DNA of 38,620 nucleotides from Candidatus Moranbacteria bacterium GW2011_GWE1_49_15 (GCA_001003855.1 LCPX01000002.1:1-38620), one strand, 5' to 3'; shown: positions 24,690 to 31,786, numbered from the stretch's first letter. Notes: a model not told the origin generated them from the letters alone. Numbers and translations are program-made.

Positions 24690-25184
24690 GACAAAAAGTG
24701 CAATATTTGGCGTAGTAAAGGGATAAAAAAATGATCTTAGATTTTCAATCGTCCGCTTCCGCGCACGCCCTGTCATTTTTTAAAAAAAACTATTTCGGAG
24801 GGATCTCGCGGAAATGAAATTTTCAAAAAATCAGAGCCGCTTTTCGGAGGACGGGAATTTTCCATCAAAAAATTCAATTTTTTTTGATAAAAATTTTCGC
24901 AAATCCCCAGTGGTCAATCCTGTCAGATCCATGGGTGCGGAAAATGTTTTCCCTAAATGTCTGATCCGAAAAATGAAGTTCCGCTCGTTTAAAAATTATT
25001 TCCAGTGCGGCAAGCGACGCCCATGGAATCCTTGGTGCTTGGAGAATTTTCAGTGCGGTGATTATTCCCTGTGTTTATCGGGATAAATCGCGCCAGTGTC
25101 CTGAGAAATTTTTATTTTGTGGCGACATTTTAAAATTCAGTTTCCGCATCCGATATTTTCCATGCTGTGGATAACTTTTTTGCA
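24690..25184. other. Non-coding, repeat-rich AT-biased stretch with a DnaA box
   Basis: About 500 bases with no convincing gene; the 90-residue plus-strand reading at 24814-25086 has an unnatural composition. Short motifs recur: TTTCGGAGG twice near 24803 and 24842, CAGTGCGG twice near 25006 and 25052, and a GGAAAA/TTTTCC inverted repeat near 24940. A perfect DnaA box sits at the right end. The next 130 bases are extremely AT-rich. Confidence 0.6.
25166..25174 (-). promoter_or_regulatory. Perfect DnaA box
   Basis: TGTGGATAA on the plus strand is the reverse complement of the consensus TTATCCACA. It is the only perfect copy noticed in the window. Confidence 0.55.
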
Positions 25185-25212
25185 TTGCTTTTTTAAAAAA
25201 ACAATCTATAAT
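25185..25212 (+). promoter_or_regulatory. Promoter candidate for the structured RNA and histone H1-like gene
   Basis: TTGCTT (25185-25190) and TATAAT (25207-25212) with a 16-base spacer. The -10 is perfect, the -35 moderate. The transcript would start near 25219 and give a leader of about 350 nt. Confidence 0.5.
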
Positions 25213-25386
25213 TAAATCATGAAGAGAAAAAATATTAAAATATTTTTTTGAAACATTTGTACTAAGTTCTGCGAAAATAAAAAAACAAAAATTAAAAATT
25301 AATAATAAAATTTTTTATCCTGGGATATGGAAAATATCTTCGGGAAAAAAATAAAAGACTGTTGAAGCCGGTGTGCGAAAGTCGGT

Positions 25387-25508
25387 CCTGCATCTTTTTC
25401 AAAGATAAAACAAAAACAAAAAACCAATTCCGCCGAATGAGCTCCCTGTCTGTGATATTTCCGAAAACCGAATTGGGAAAGGGTGATTATCTGAAAAAAA
25501 GATGCGGG
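25387..25508 (+). ncRNA. Unassigned structured RNA or leader
   Basis: A long fold can be drawn. An outer stem pairs 25387-25399 with 25496-25508 (13 pairs, one G-U). A four-by-four internal loop follows, then GATAA (25404-25408) with TTATC (25487-25491), then CCAATTC (25424-25430) with GAATTGG (25470-25476). It ends 59 bases before the start codon of the histone H1-like gene, with a small TCTGA/TCAGA hairpin (25536-25550) next to the ribosome binding site. It matches no RNA family I can name; tmRNA and signal recognition particle signatures are absent. It may be a leader element or a separate small RNA. Confidence 0.5.
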
Positions 25509-25567
25509 GCTAACAGCTTCGTATGCTAAGAATCTTCTGACAGTATCAGAAAAGGAGGTGAATGAAA

Positions 25568-25714
25568 ATGGCAGCAAAAAAGAAAGTCGCAAAGAAAAAA
25601 GTAGCCAAGAAAGCTACTAAGAAAGTTGCAAAAAAGAAAGTTGCAAAGAAAAAAGTAGCCAAGAAAGCTACTAAGAAAGTTGCAAAAAAGAAAGTCGCAA
25701 AGAGAAAAAAATAG
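25568..25714 (+). CDS. Histone H1-like Lys/Ala-rich DNA-binding protein
   Basis: A 48-residue protein made almost only of Lys, Ala, Val and Thr. It consists of MAA, two copies of an 18-residue unit (KKKVAKKKVAKKATKKVA) and a third partial copy ending KRKK. The composition matches the C-terminal tail of eukaryotic histone H1 and the bacterial Hc1/Hc2 and KA-rich nucleoid proteins, so non-specific DNA or RNA binding is expected. The ATG at 25568 is preceded at a nine-base distance by AAAGGAGGTG, a full match to the anti-Shine-Dalgarno and the strongest site in this window; an ATG at 25562 is too close. A strong terminator follows. High expression is likely. Confidence 0.85.
   Translation: MAAKKKVAKKKVAKKATKKVAKKKVAKKKVAKKATKKVAKKKVAKRKK
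25577..25684 (+). repeat. Two tandem 54-bp repeats inside the H1-like gene
   Basis: Units 25577-25630 and 25631-25684 differ only at a few third positions; a partial third unit runs to 25711. Unit-number variation by slippage or recombination would change protein length in 18-residue steps. Confidence 0.9.
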
Positions 25715-25760
25715 TATCTTTTGAATTTCACTAAGCTTAAACGCTTATTAGTGCGCACAA

Positions 25761-25790
25761 GCAAAAAACCACCAAATGGTGGTTTTTTGC
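25761..25790 (+). terminator. Intrinsic terminator after the H1-like gene
   Basis: GCAAAAAACCACC pairs with GGTGGTTTTTTGC over an AAAT loop. Symmetric and strong. Confidence 0.92.
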
Positions 25791-25845
25791 GTTATACGCG
25801 TGTCAGTATCATTTTCAGGGAGATTTGATGTAAAATGTCCCGAGC

Positions 25846-25984
25846 TAACTTTTCTTGGCGCCAAGAAAAGTTACAAAAGAAGCGCCGAACGTGCTCGCGC
25901 TGGCCGGACCGCGACGCTTTCTCGCTGAAATTTACACTTCGCTGTCCCTCGCTGCAGTCCGGAAACGCGCTTCGCAATGTTCGG
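25846..25984. repeat. Nested palindromic repeat element
   Basis: The first 28 bases (25846-25873) are a perfect palindrome centred on GGCGCC. After it CCGAAC (25885-25890) is complementary to GTTCGG (25979-25984), and inside that CCGGAC (25904-25909) is complementary to GTCCGG (25957-25962). The GC content and word use (GTGCTCGCGCTGG, CGCGCTTCGC) differ from the surroundings. No credible reading frame is present. It resembles dispersed intergenic repeats or a small non-autonomous mobile element. It lies between the H1-like terminator and the 3' end of prmC. Confidence 0.6.
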
Positions 25985-26014
25985 AAAGAAATTGAAATCT
26001 TAGTTTTAACGCTT

Positions 26015-26911
26015 TTAGATTAGATTTATTTTCACTGTCCTCCATTTTTCCGCCAGATCTTGCTTGAATTCCGATTTCGCATTAGGAAAAAAGTCAGGGA
26101 TGATTTTTTCGAGAAGTTCTTTTTGTTCGGGACTGTATTCGATCAATATGGTGACTGATGATAAGTTTCGGATGACAGAGGAGTTCTTTATTTGTTCGAA
26201 TAGCTCCCTGTAATGTTTCAATCCCGCTTCCGGGCTGTAGAGCGCCGTCTTCGGTTCGAAATTTATCACGTCCTTCGGTGCGCTTTCATATATGTCTTCC
26301 GAGAGGTAGGGAAGGTTGGCCAGAATGATCAGGCGGCCGGGTCCTAGGTTATGGATGTCTGGTTTTAAAATGGGAGAAAGGAGGTTTCCGTGGAGAAATT
26401 TTATTTCCTTATCAAGTCCATGGGCTTTGGCGTTTTGTCTGGCCACTTCCAACGCGTCTCCGCTCATGTCGATACCTATGAATTTCAAATTTGAAATTTC
26501 AAACTTGAAATCTTCCATCGCTTTGGCGATGGAGACGATGATATTGCCCGATCCGGTCCCTATGTCGGCGACCACGATATCTTCGTCTTTGTTGCGTAGC
26601 GCGTTACGTAACAGTCCCAAAGCATCCTCCACGAGCATTTCCGTTTCCGGGCGGGGAACAAGGGTGTGTTCGTTCACCTTGAAATCCAATCCATAAAATT
26701 CTCTTCGTCCTGTGATGTAGGCGAGCGGTTCACCCCCGATCCTCCTGGCTATGTCTTTTTCGATAAGGGGCAATTGGTCATCGGTAATATTGTTTTCCGG
26801 ATAAGTTAAAACAAATTCCCTCGATTTTGCAAGGGAATTCGCGATGATAAGCTCGGCGTCCAACGCGTCCAGCTTGCATTTGTATTTTTGAAGCAAGTCC
26901 TTGATGGTCAT
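26015..26911 (-). CDS. prmC: Release factor glutamine methyltransferase PrmC (HemK)
   Basis: A 298-residue protein. The N-terminal helical domain ends in GEPLAYITGRREFYGLDFKV, then VPRPETEMLVEDAL, the SAM-binding VADIGTGSGNIIVSIAKA, and the substrate motif ANLPYLS, a variant of NPPY in which the first proline is leucine. PrmC methylates the glutamine of the GGQ motif in release factors. It follows prfA, its substrate gene, by six bases in a minus-strand operon. The loop after the SAM-binding helix holds FKFEISNLKF, encoded by an AT-rich repeat that looks inserted. Confidence 0.93.
   Translation of the reverse strand: MTIKDLLQKYKCKLDALDAELIIANSLAKSREFVLTYPENNITDDQLPLIEKDIARRIGGEPLAYITGRREFYGLDFKVNEHTLVPRPETEMLVEDALGLLRNALRNKDEDIVVADIGTGSGNIIVSIAKAMEDFKFEISNLKFIGIDMSGDALEVARQNAKAHGLDKEIKFLHGNLLSPILKPDIHNLGPGRLIILANLPYLSEDIYESAPKDVINFEPKTALYSPEAGLKHYRELFEQIKNSSVIRNLSSVTILIEYSPEQKELLEKIIPDFFPNAKSEFKQDLAEKWRTVKINLI
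26479..26511. repeat. AT-rich repeat inserted in frame in prmC
   Basis: Alternating TTTGAAATT/AATTTCAAA units form overlapping direct and inverted repeats. They encode FKFEISNLKF on the minus strand. A related word (GAAATTTGAAAT) occurs in the rpsB-tsf spacer near 29564. Confidence 0.7.
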
Positions 26912-26917
26912 CGGGTT

Positions 26918-27994
26918 TTATTTTTCCAGGGAAAGAAGTTTTCTGATGTTTTCCTCTTGGAGCTCTTTTAGGATATCGTCCAGGTTTCCGTCCAGAACCC
27001 CTTCGATATTGCTCCAGGATTGCTTGATGCGGTGGTCCGTGATGCGGTCCTGCGGGAAGTTGTAAGTTCTGATCTTTTCGCTGCGGTCTCCGGTTCCGAT
27101 CTGGCTTTTCCTTTCCTCTCCGAGTTCCTTGGCTTTCCTTTCCTCTTCCGCTTGGACGAGACGGGAGCGCAGAACCTTCATAGCCTTGTCCTTGTTCTTG
27201 TGCTGGGATTTCTCGTCCTGGCAGGAAACGATGAGGCCGGTCGGGATATGAGTGATGCGGATGGCTGACTTGGTAGTGTTGACCGATTGCCCTCCCGGAC
27301 CGGAAGAGCAGAAAGTGTCGATGCGCAGGTCGTTCGGGTTTATTTTGAATTCGACTTCTTCGATCTGCGGAAGAACGGCGACGGTCGCGGTGGAAGTGTG
27401 GATCCTGCCCATTTTTTCCGTCTCAGGAACCCTTTGGACGCGGTGCACTCCGGATTCATGCTTGAGGCTTCCGTATACCGGAACATCGCTGGACGAGTTT
27501 ATTTCGAAAACTATCTCCTTGAATCCTCCGAGGTCGCTCTGATGCGAATCCATAACGGAAACTTTCCAGCCGTTCTTTTCGGCATATTTCGAATACATCC
27601 TGAAAAGGTCACCCGCAAAAAGCGAGGATTCGTCTCCGCCGGCCCCCGCGCGGATTTCCATGATCACATCTTTGCCGTCATTGGGGTCTTTCGGAAGCAA
27701 CATGAATTCCAGCTCCTTTTCCAGCTCCTCTTTCCTTTTGGCCAGTTCGATGCTTTCCTCCATGGCCATCTGTTTCATTTCCTCGTCGTTTTCCGCGTTC
27801 ATGATTTCGGCATTGCCTTTCATGTCCGATTCGATCTTTTCCAATTCCTCGATGGTTTGGATGGTTTCGGATAATTCGGATTGCCTTCTTCCCAAGGTGG
27901 CCATTTTTTTCGGATCGGAAACTATCTCAGGGGAATTGAGCTCGTCGGATATTTCCTGGTATTCTTTTTTGATAGCGTCTACTTTGTTCTTCAT
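26918..27994 (-). CDS. prfA: Peptide chain release factor 1
   Basis: A 358-residue class I release factor of normal length. The stop-codon reading tripeptide is PET in RVPETEKMGRIHTS, the PxT form of RF1 (RF2 has SPF). The catalytic GGQ lies in SSGPGGQSVNTTKSAIRITH. The C-terminal block YNFPQDRITDHRIKQSW is canonical. RF1 ends translation at UAA and UAG; its glutamine is methylated by PrmC, encoded directly downstream. It has its own promoter at 28068-28096, downstream of the rpmE terminator. Confidence 0.96.
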   Translation of the reverse strand: MKNKVDAIKKEYQEISDELNSPEIVSDPKKMATLGRRQSELSETIQTIEELEKIESDMKGNAEIMNAENDEEMKQMAMEESIELAKRKEELEKELEFMLLPKDPNDGKDVIMEIRAGAGGDESSLFAGDLFRMYSKYAEKNGWKVSVMDSHQSDLGGFKEIVFEINSSSDVPVYGSLKHESGVHRVQRVPETEKMGRIHTSTATVAVLPQIEEVEFKINPNDLRIDTFCSSGPGGQSVNTTKSAIRITHIPTGLIVSCQDEKSQHKNKDKAMKVLRSRLVQAEEERKAKELGEERKSQIGTGDRSEKIRTYNFPQDRITDHRIKQSWSNIEGVLDGNLDDILKELQEENIRKLLSLEK

Positions 27995-28067
27995 ATATAT
28001 GCTGTGTAAATGTGGACGAATTTAGGTGGAATATGGCATGATTAAACCATAAAATACGCGTAAATAC

Positions 28068-28096
28068 AGTTTATCTTTCAAAGAGGGGAAAGTCAA
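28068..28096 (-). promoter_or_regulatory. Promoter for prfA-prmC
   Basis: TTGACT and TAAACT on the minus strand with a 17-base spacer. It begins just past the rpmE terminator and gives a leader of about 67 nt. Confidence 0.7.
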
Positions 28097-28103
28097 TGGA
28101 TGA

Positions 28104-28134
28104 TAAAAACCCGACCATCTTGGCCGGGTTTTTT
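28104..28134 (-). terminator. Intrinsic terminator after rpmE
   Basis: On the minus strand AACCCGGCCA pairs with TGGTCGGGTT, followed by a T run. Confidence 0.85.
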
Positions 28135-28148
28135 GAAATCGGGATAAG

Positions 28149-28427
28149 TTATTTCTTTTTTTCTTCCTTTTTGGCGGCAGGCTTTTTGGCGGCCTTCGCT
28201 TTCTTGGTAGCCTCTTTTTTGGCTTCGGATTTCTCCGCGAGCTTCTTGAAGCGGTCCACGCGTCCTGTCGTGTCCAGGGTCTTTTTCTTTCCGGTATAGA
28301 AAGGATGGCACTGCGAGCAGATTTCGACATGCATCTCTTTCTGGGTGGCTCCGGTGGTCAGGACGGCTCCGCATGAGCAGGTGATCGTGGCCTCTTCGTA
28401 GAATTTCGGGTGGATATTCTTCTTCAT
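28149..28427 (-). CDS. rpmE: Ribosomal protein bL31
   Basis: A 92-residue bL31. The core MKKNIHPKFYEEATITCSCG and EICSQCHPFYTGKKK hold four cysteines (17, 19, 37, 40), the zinc-binding type. The core is extended by about 28 residues of Lys/Ala/Glu-rich tail (KKAKAAKKPAAKK), similar in composition to the H1-like protein and probably an RNA-binding extension. It is transcribed alone from a promoter at 28458-28485 to the terminator at 28104-28134. Confidence 0.95.
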   Translation of the reverse strand: MKKNIHPKFYEEATITCSCGAVLTTGATQKEMHVEICSQCHPFYTGKKKTLDTTGRVDRFKKLAEKSEAKKEATKKAKAAKKPAAKKEEKKK

Positions 28428-28436
28428 GTGAATCTT

Positions 28437-28475
28437 TACGAATTACGAATCTGTACTTATATACGAATTACGAAT
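28437..28475. repeat. Two copies of TACGAATTACGAAT around the rpmE promoter
   Basis: Copies at 28437-28450 and 28462-28475. One lies between the -35 and -10 boxes, the other in the leader. Confidence 0.75.
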
Positions 28476-28485
28476 TCGGTGTAAA
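28458..28485 (-). promoter_or_regulatory. Promoter for rpmE
   Basis: TTTACA and TATATA with a 16-base spacer on the minus strand, diverging from the rpsB promoter. Confidence 0.6.
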
Positions 28486-28532
28486 TAGATGATAATATTG
28501 TTACTAGAGCAATTTAGCACGTATTGTTAGAA

Positions 28533-28560
28533 TTGACAAGGGCTGAGGGTCTGCTATACT
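28533..28560 (+). promoter_or_regulatory. Strong promoter for rpsB-tsf
   Basis: A perfect TTGACA (28533-28538), 16-base spacer, and TATACT (28555-28560) preceded by TGC, so it is also an extended -10. The transcript should start near 28567. Confidence 0.85.
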
Positions 28561-28566
28561 GAAGCT

Positions 28567-28746
28567 CGTACTCACTATTTGAATAAAAAACATATTTTTT
28601 CTCGGCCTTTTCCTGCCCCGATATGTCGGGGTTAAGGCTTATGTAAAGGAAAAAATAGGTGATTACTCCCGCCTTTTTGGGGCGGATGTTAATAAATTAA
28701 GGAAAATCCCGGTCTCAAATGCCCTTTTTGCGGAATTTGGCGGGAT
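28567..28746 (+). promoter_or_regulatory. Structured rpsB leader
   Basis: Three hairpins can be drawn. The first pairs GCCTT with AAGGC around CCCCGA/TCGGGG (28605-28638). The second pairs CCGCC (28669-28673) with GGCGG (28681-28685). The third pairs ATCCCG (28706-28711) with CGGGAT (28741-28746) around CAAAT/ATTTG, and its 3' arm covers the first two bases of the start codon. This arrangement fits translational self-control by S2, known for rpsB in other bacteria, although the structure here is not one I recognise. Confidence 0.6.
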
Positions 28747-29542
28747 GAAAGTAATGAAAAAAGAAGAGAAAGCCCCTGTGGCTGCAACTTCGGTTGCGAA
28801 GAAGAGCGAGGGAGTCGAGAATTATTTCTCCACTCTGGATTTGTCGGCGTTGGAGGTAAGTATGGAGGAAATGCTCAAGGCCGGCGTGCATTTCGGACAC
28901 CAGAAAGCCAGAAGGAACCCGAAGATGAACAGATACATCTTCACCACTAAGAAAAGCCTGAACATCATCGACCTCGAGAAGAGCGCTCAGAAAATCAAGG
29001 AAGCTCTTGATTTCATTGCCGGTCTCAGGAAGGAAGGAAAAAACATTCTTTTCGTCGGAACCAAACCGCAGATCAAGAATTTGGTTATTTCGGCGGCCGA
29101 GGCCTCCGGAATGCCGTATGTCGTGGAGAGATGGCTCGGTGGAACTTTCACGAATTTCAAGAATATCAGGTCCAGGACCAGGTATCTCGTCGAATCGCAG
29201 GATAAGATGGAGAAAGGTGAATTCCAAAAATACACCAAATTCGAAAGGATGAAAATGACCGAAGAGCTGGAGAAGATGGAGGACAGGATGGGCGGAATCA
29301 AGCACATGTCAGAGCTTCCGGCCGCCATTTTCGCGACCAGCATCAAAGAGGATAGGATAGCTATCAACGAGGCCCAGAAAATGGGGATTCCGGTGATCGC
29401 GATCGCCGACACCAACACGGACCCTACTCTTGCGGATTATCCTATTCCGGCGAACGACGACGCTTTGTCTTCCGTCAGGCTCATTTTGAGCTATGCTTGC
29501 AAAGCGTTGGCTACTACGGCCGACGTCGCCGCTAAGAAGTAA
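28745..29542 (+). CDS. rpsB: Ribosomal protein uS2
   Basis: A 265-residue S2. The core begins at SMEEMLKAGVHFGHQKARRNPKM and continues with YIFTTKKSLNIIDLEKS, ILFVGTKPQIKNLV, RWLGGTFTNFKNI, and PVIAIADTNTDPTLADYPIPANDDALSSVRL, all standard. About 38 residues (Lys/Glu/Ala-rich, probably disordered) precede the usual start. Candidate starts are the ATGs at 28745 and 28754; there is no good Shine-Dalgarno for either. The gene is followed by tsf, the usual bacterial order. Confidence 0.95.
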   Translation: MKVMKKEEKAPVAATSVAKKSEGVENYFSTLDLSALEVSMEEMLKAGVHFGHQKARRNPKMNRYIFTTKKSLNIIDLEKSAQKIKEALDFIAGLRKEGKNILFVGTKPQIKNLVISAAEASGMPYVVERWLGGTFTNFKNIRSRTRYLVESQDKMEKGEFQKYTKFERMKMTEELEKMEDRMGGIKHMSELPAAIFATSIKEDRIAINEAQKMGIPVIAIADTNTDPTLADYPIPANDDALSSVRLILSYACKALATTADVAAKK

Positions 29543-29608
29543 TTTTTGGTTTTTTGAAATTTGAAATAGGGATTTCAGTCAAAATTAAAAATTAAAATTG
29601 AAAAAGTT

Positions 29609-30187
29609 ATGTTGAATACGATCAAAAAAATAAGGGAGAGAACCGGAGCCGGCGTAGTGAATATCAAGAAAGCCTTGGATGAAGCCGGTGGAAACGAGGA
29701 GAAGGCAATCGAGATCCTTCGCAAGCAGGGGCATGACAAGGCTCTCAAGAAAGCCGACCGCGCCGCCAACGAGGGAGTGGTCGTTTCCTATATACATTCG
29801 AACAACAGGGTTGGATCTCTGGTCAAGCTTCTTTGCGAGACCGATTTCGTGGCCAGGAACACCGAGTTTCAGGAACTGGCCAGGGATATTGCAATGCATG
29901 TGACCGCGATGAACCCCCAGTTTTTGAAGCCAGAGGAGGTTCCCGCTGAGGCCGTCGAAAAGGAGAAGGAAATCTGGAAGGCCCAGTTGGCCAAGGAAGG
30001 TAAGCCGGAGAATATGATGGAGAAGATCATGGAAGGAAAGGAAAAGAAATTCCGCGAGGAAATCTCACTTTTGACCCAGTCTTTCGTCAAGGATCCCTCC
30101 GTTAAGGTGGGGGATTTGATCGCTGAAAAGATCGGAAAGATAGGAGAGAATATCCAGATAGGGGAATTTGTCCGTTTTGAGTTATAA
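29609..30187 (+). CDS. tsf: Elongation factor Ts
   Basis: A 192-residue EF-Ts, the short form as in Thermus rather than the longer form of E. coli. The N-terminal UBA-like module is IKKIRERTGAGVVNIKKALDEAGGNEEKAIEILRKQG; the core has VSYIHSNNRVGSLVKLLCETDFVARN with the TDFVA motif that acts on EF-Tu, and ends in LTQSFVKDPSVKVGDLIAEKIGKIGENI. It exchanges GDP for GTP on EF-Tu. It sits 66 bases after rpsB, with an AT-rich repeat-like spacer (GAAATTTGAAAT near 29564). Confidence 0.96.
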   Translation: MLNTIKKIRERTGAGVVNIKKALDEAGGNEEKAIEILRKQGHDKALKKADRAANEGVVVSYIHSNNRVGSLVKLLCETDFVARNTEFQELARDIAMHVTAMNPQFLKPEEVPAEAVEKEKEIWKAQLAKEGKPENMMEKIMEGKEKKFREEISLLTQSFVKDPSVKVGDLIAEKIGKIGENIQIGEFVRFEL

Positions 30188-30193
30188 TATAAT
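30183..30193 (+). promoter_or_regulatory. Possible overlapping -10 boxes before the RicT-like gene
   Basis: Two TATAAT hexamers overlap by one base at the end of tsf, but no clear -35 is seen. An AAGGAGG downstream (about 30196-30202) is too far from the ATG at 30231 to serve it. Confidence 0.3.
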
Positions 30194-30230
30194 CACAAGG
30201 AGGCTGGCAGCTTCCCGATAGAACTGTCTT

Positions 30231-31010
30231 ATGGCTAAATATTTGGCGAAGATATACAGTTGGGAAAATCCCCACTTGTGTTATAGTGATATAGAATTGG
30301 AGCGCGGGGACAGGATAGTTTTGAAAAAAGACGAGTTCCAGAGCGAAATAGGCACCGTTGAAGCTGTCGGGGTGGAAACCAGGGAGAAGCCCAATTGCAG
30401 TGTTGTGAGGAAGGCTACCGAGAAAGACATCGAGGTTTTCGAAAAAAATGAAGATAAGAAAAAGGAAATCTTGGGAACCTGCAAAGAGGAAGTGAAGAGG
30501 TTGGGATTGGGAATGAAGCTCGTGGATGCCAGGATAAGCTTGGATTCAAGCAACGTGGTCATCGCTTTCACGGCGGACGAGAGGGTTGATTTCCGGGAGC
30601 TGGTGAAGAACCTTTCCAAGATATTCCGAAGAAGCGTTAGGATGCACCAGATCGGATCGCGTGACGAGGCCAGGAACCTCGGAGGATGCGGGGTGTGCGG
30701 GAGAGGGCTTTGCTGTCTGCGGTTTTCCGGCAATCTTCCGAGCATTTCCATTGATATGGCGAGGATCCAGCAGATAGCCCACCGGGGAAGCGAAAGGATT
30801 TCCGGAATATGCGGAAGGTTGATGTGCTGCCTCTCATACGAATCCCCCCAATATCAAGAGATGATGGTGGGAATGCCGGAGCTCCATTCGAGCGTGAACA
30901 CTCCCCAAGGCAAAGGGGAGGTGATCGAGATAAACGCGCTCACCCAGGAAATCAAGACGAGGCTTCTGGACGGAAAGTATGTGGTTTTCAAGAAAAAGGA
31001 TATAAATTAA
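30231..31010 (+). CDS. PSP1-domain protein, RicT/YaaT family
   Basis: A 259-residue PSP1-domain protein. The diagnostic cysteine cluster is GGCGVCGRGLCCLRF (about 151-165) followed by ISGICGRLMCCLSYE (about 191-204), giving seven cysteines. In Bacillus subtilis YaaT (RicT) such cysteines bind iron-sulfur clusters in the RicAFT complex, which affects RNase Y maturation, biofilm and sporulation. The FRELVKNLSKIFRRSVRMHQIGSRDEARN block is also typical. In other bacteria the gene often lies beside holB; here it follows tsf, 43 bases on. Confidence 0.9.
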   Translation: MAKYLAKIYSWENPHLCYSDIELERGDRIVLKKDEFQSEIGTVEAVGVETREKPNCSVVRKATEKDIEVFEKNEDKKKEILGTCKEEVKRLGLGMKLVDARISLDSSNVVIAFTADERVDFRELVKNLSKIFRRSVRMHQIGSRDEARNLGGCGVCGRGLCCLRFSGNLPSISIDMARIQQIAHRGSERISGICGRLMCCLSYESPQYQEMMVGMPELHSSVNTPQGKGEVIEINALTQEIKTRLLDGKYVVFKKKDIN

Positions 31011-31025
31011 AAATACATTCGATCA

Positions 31026-31748
31026 ATGCTGTACTATATCGTTCCCCCGATAATAATAGTTGTAGGGACCGCATCCCTGATATTTTTCCTTTTTAGGAAA
31101 TTTTCCGGCATGGAAATGGCCGGTGAATTGCAGGGAAATCTGAACGCTCAAGCGCGGGAGGAAAGGAATGGCAGCAGGATCGGCATATTTTTATCGCAAC
31201 TGTGGCTCAGGATATTGGAGAGGATGATGCAGAGGACAAAGCTTTTTTCCTTGAAAATGCACAACGCCAGCAATAATTGGTTCCACTCCATAAAAAACAA
31301 ACGTGAAAGCATAGGAATGGAGGACGATGGCCGGGATGAAGCCAGGGCAGAGGAGGTTGCGAGCGAAAGTGCGGTCCAGGCAAGAGCGGAGGTCATAGAG
31401 AAAGCAGCGGAACAGAAAGTCGAGGCGGTAATCAGGAGAACTCCCAAGACGGAAGGCATGTCCATAAGGCAGCGCATGTCCAGAAGCAGGCTGGGTCTTC
31501 CGAGGAAGGAGAAGGTGGAATTGGCCAAGCCGCCTATGGAGAAGAACAGGTTGGAGGACGCGCTTATCAAAAGGATAGCGGTGAACCCCAAGGATATCGA
31601 AGCATATGAGAGGTTGGGGGATTATTATTCCGACATGAAGAATTTCAAAGATGCGGTGGAATGTTTCAAGCAGGTGATCAAGCTGGGGCCGAGCAACACG
31701 AAAGCGAAGATAAAACTGAAAAACCTGGAAAGAATTTTGAAAAGATGA
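31026..31748 (+). CDS. Membrane-anchored TPR protein
   Basis: A 240-residue protein. An N-terminal helix (IVPPIIIVVGTASLIFFLF) anchors it, followed by a basic and coiled-coil stretch to about residue 180. The C-terminal part has one clear tetratricopeptide unit plus flanks: NPKDIEAYERLGDYYSDMKNFKDAVECFKQVIKLGPSNTKAKIKL. The TPR suggests protein binding; partner unknown. It starts 15 bases after the RicT-like gene and ends 38 bases before the first tRNA, so the tRNA cluster may be part of the same primary transcript. Confidence 0.8.
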   Translation: MLYYIVPPIIIVVGTASLIFFLFRKFSGMEMAGELQGNLNAQAREERNGSRIGIFLSQLWLRILERMMQRTKLFSLKMHNASNNWFHSIKNKRESIGMEDDGRDEARAEEVASESAVQARAEVIEKAAEQKVEAVIRRTPKTEGMSIRQRMSRSRLGLPRKEKVELAKPPMEKNRLEDALIKRIAVNPKDIEAYERLGDYYSDMKNFKDAVECFKQVIKLGPSNTKAKIKLKNLERILKR

Positions 31749-31786
31749 TAGACTGGATTTTGTTTGGCTAAGGCGGCCAAGCATAG

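Noticed and set aside
24814..25086. 90-residue plus-strand reading in the non-coding gap
   Set aside because: Composition rich in Phe, Asn, Cys and Trp without domain pattern, no ribosome binding site, and repeats at DNA level.
24690..25330. Calling the region oriC outright
   Set aside because: Only one perfect DnaA box, no dnaA or dnaN nearby, and no consistent strand switch; kept only as a finding.
25546..25764. 72-residue Phe/Ala-rich minus-strand reading
   Set aside because: It is the antisense of the H1-like gene, which has a perfect ribosome binding site and terminator.
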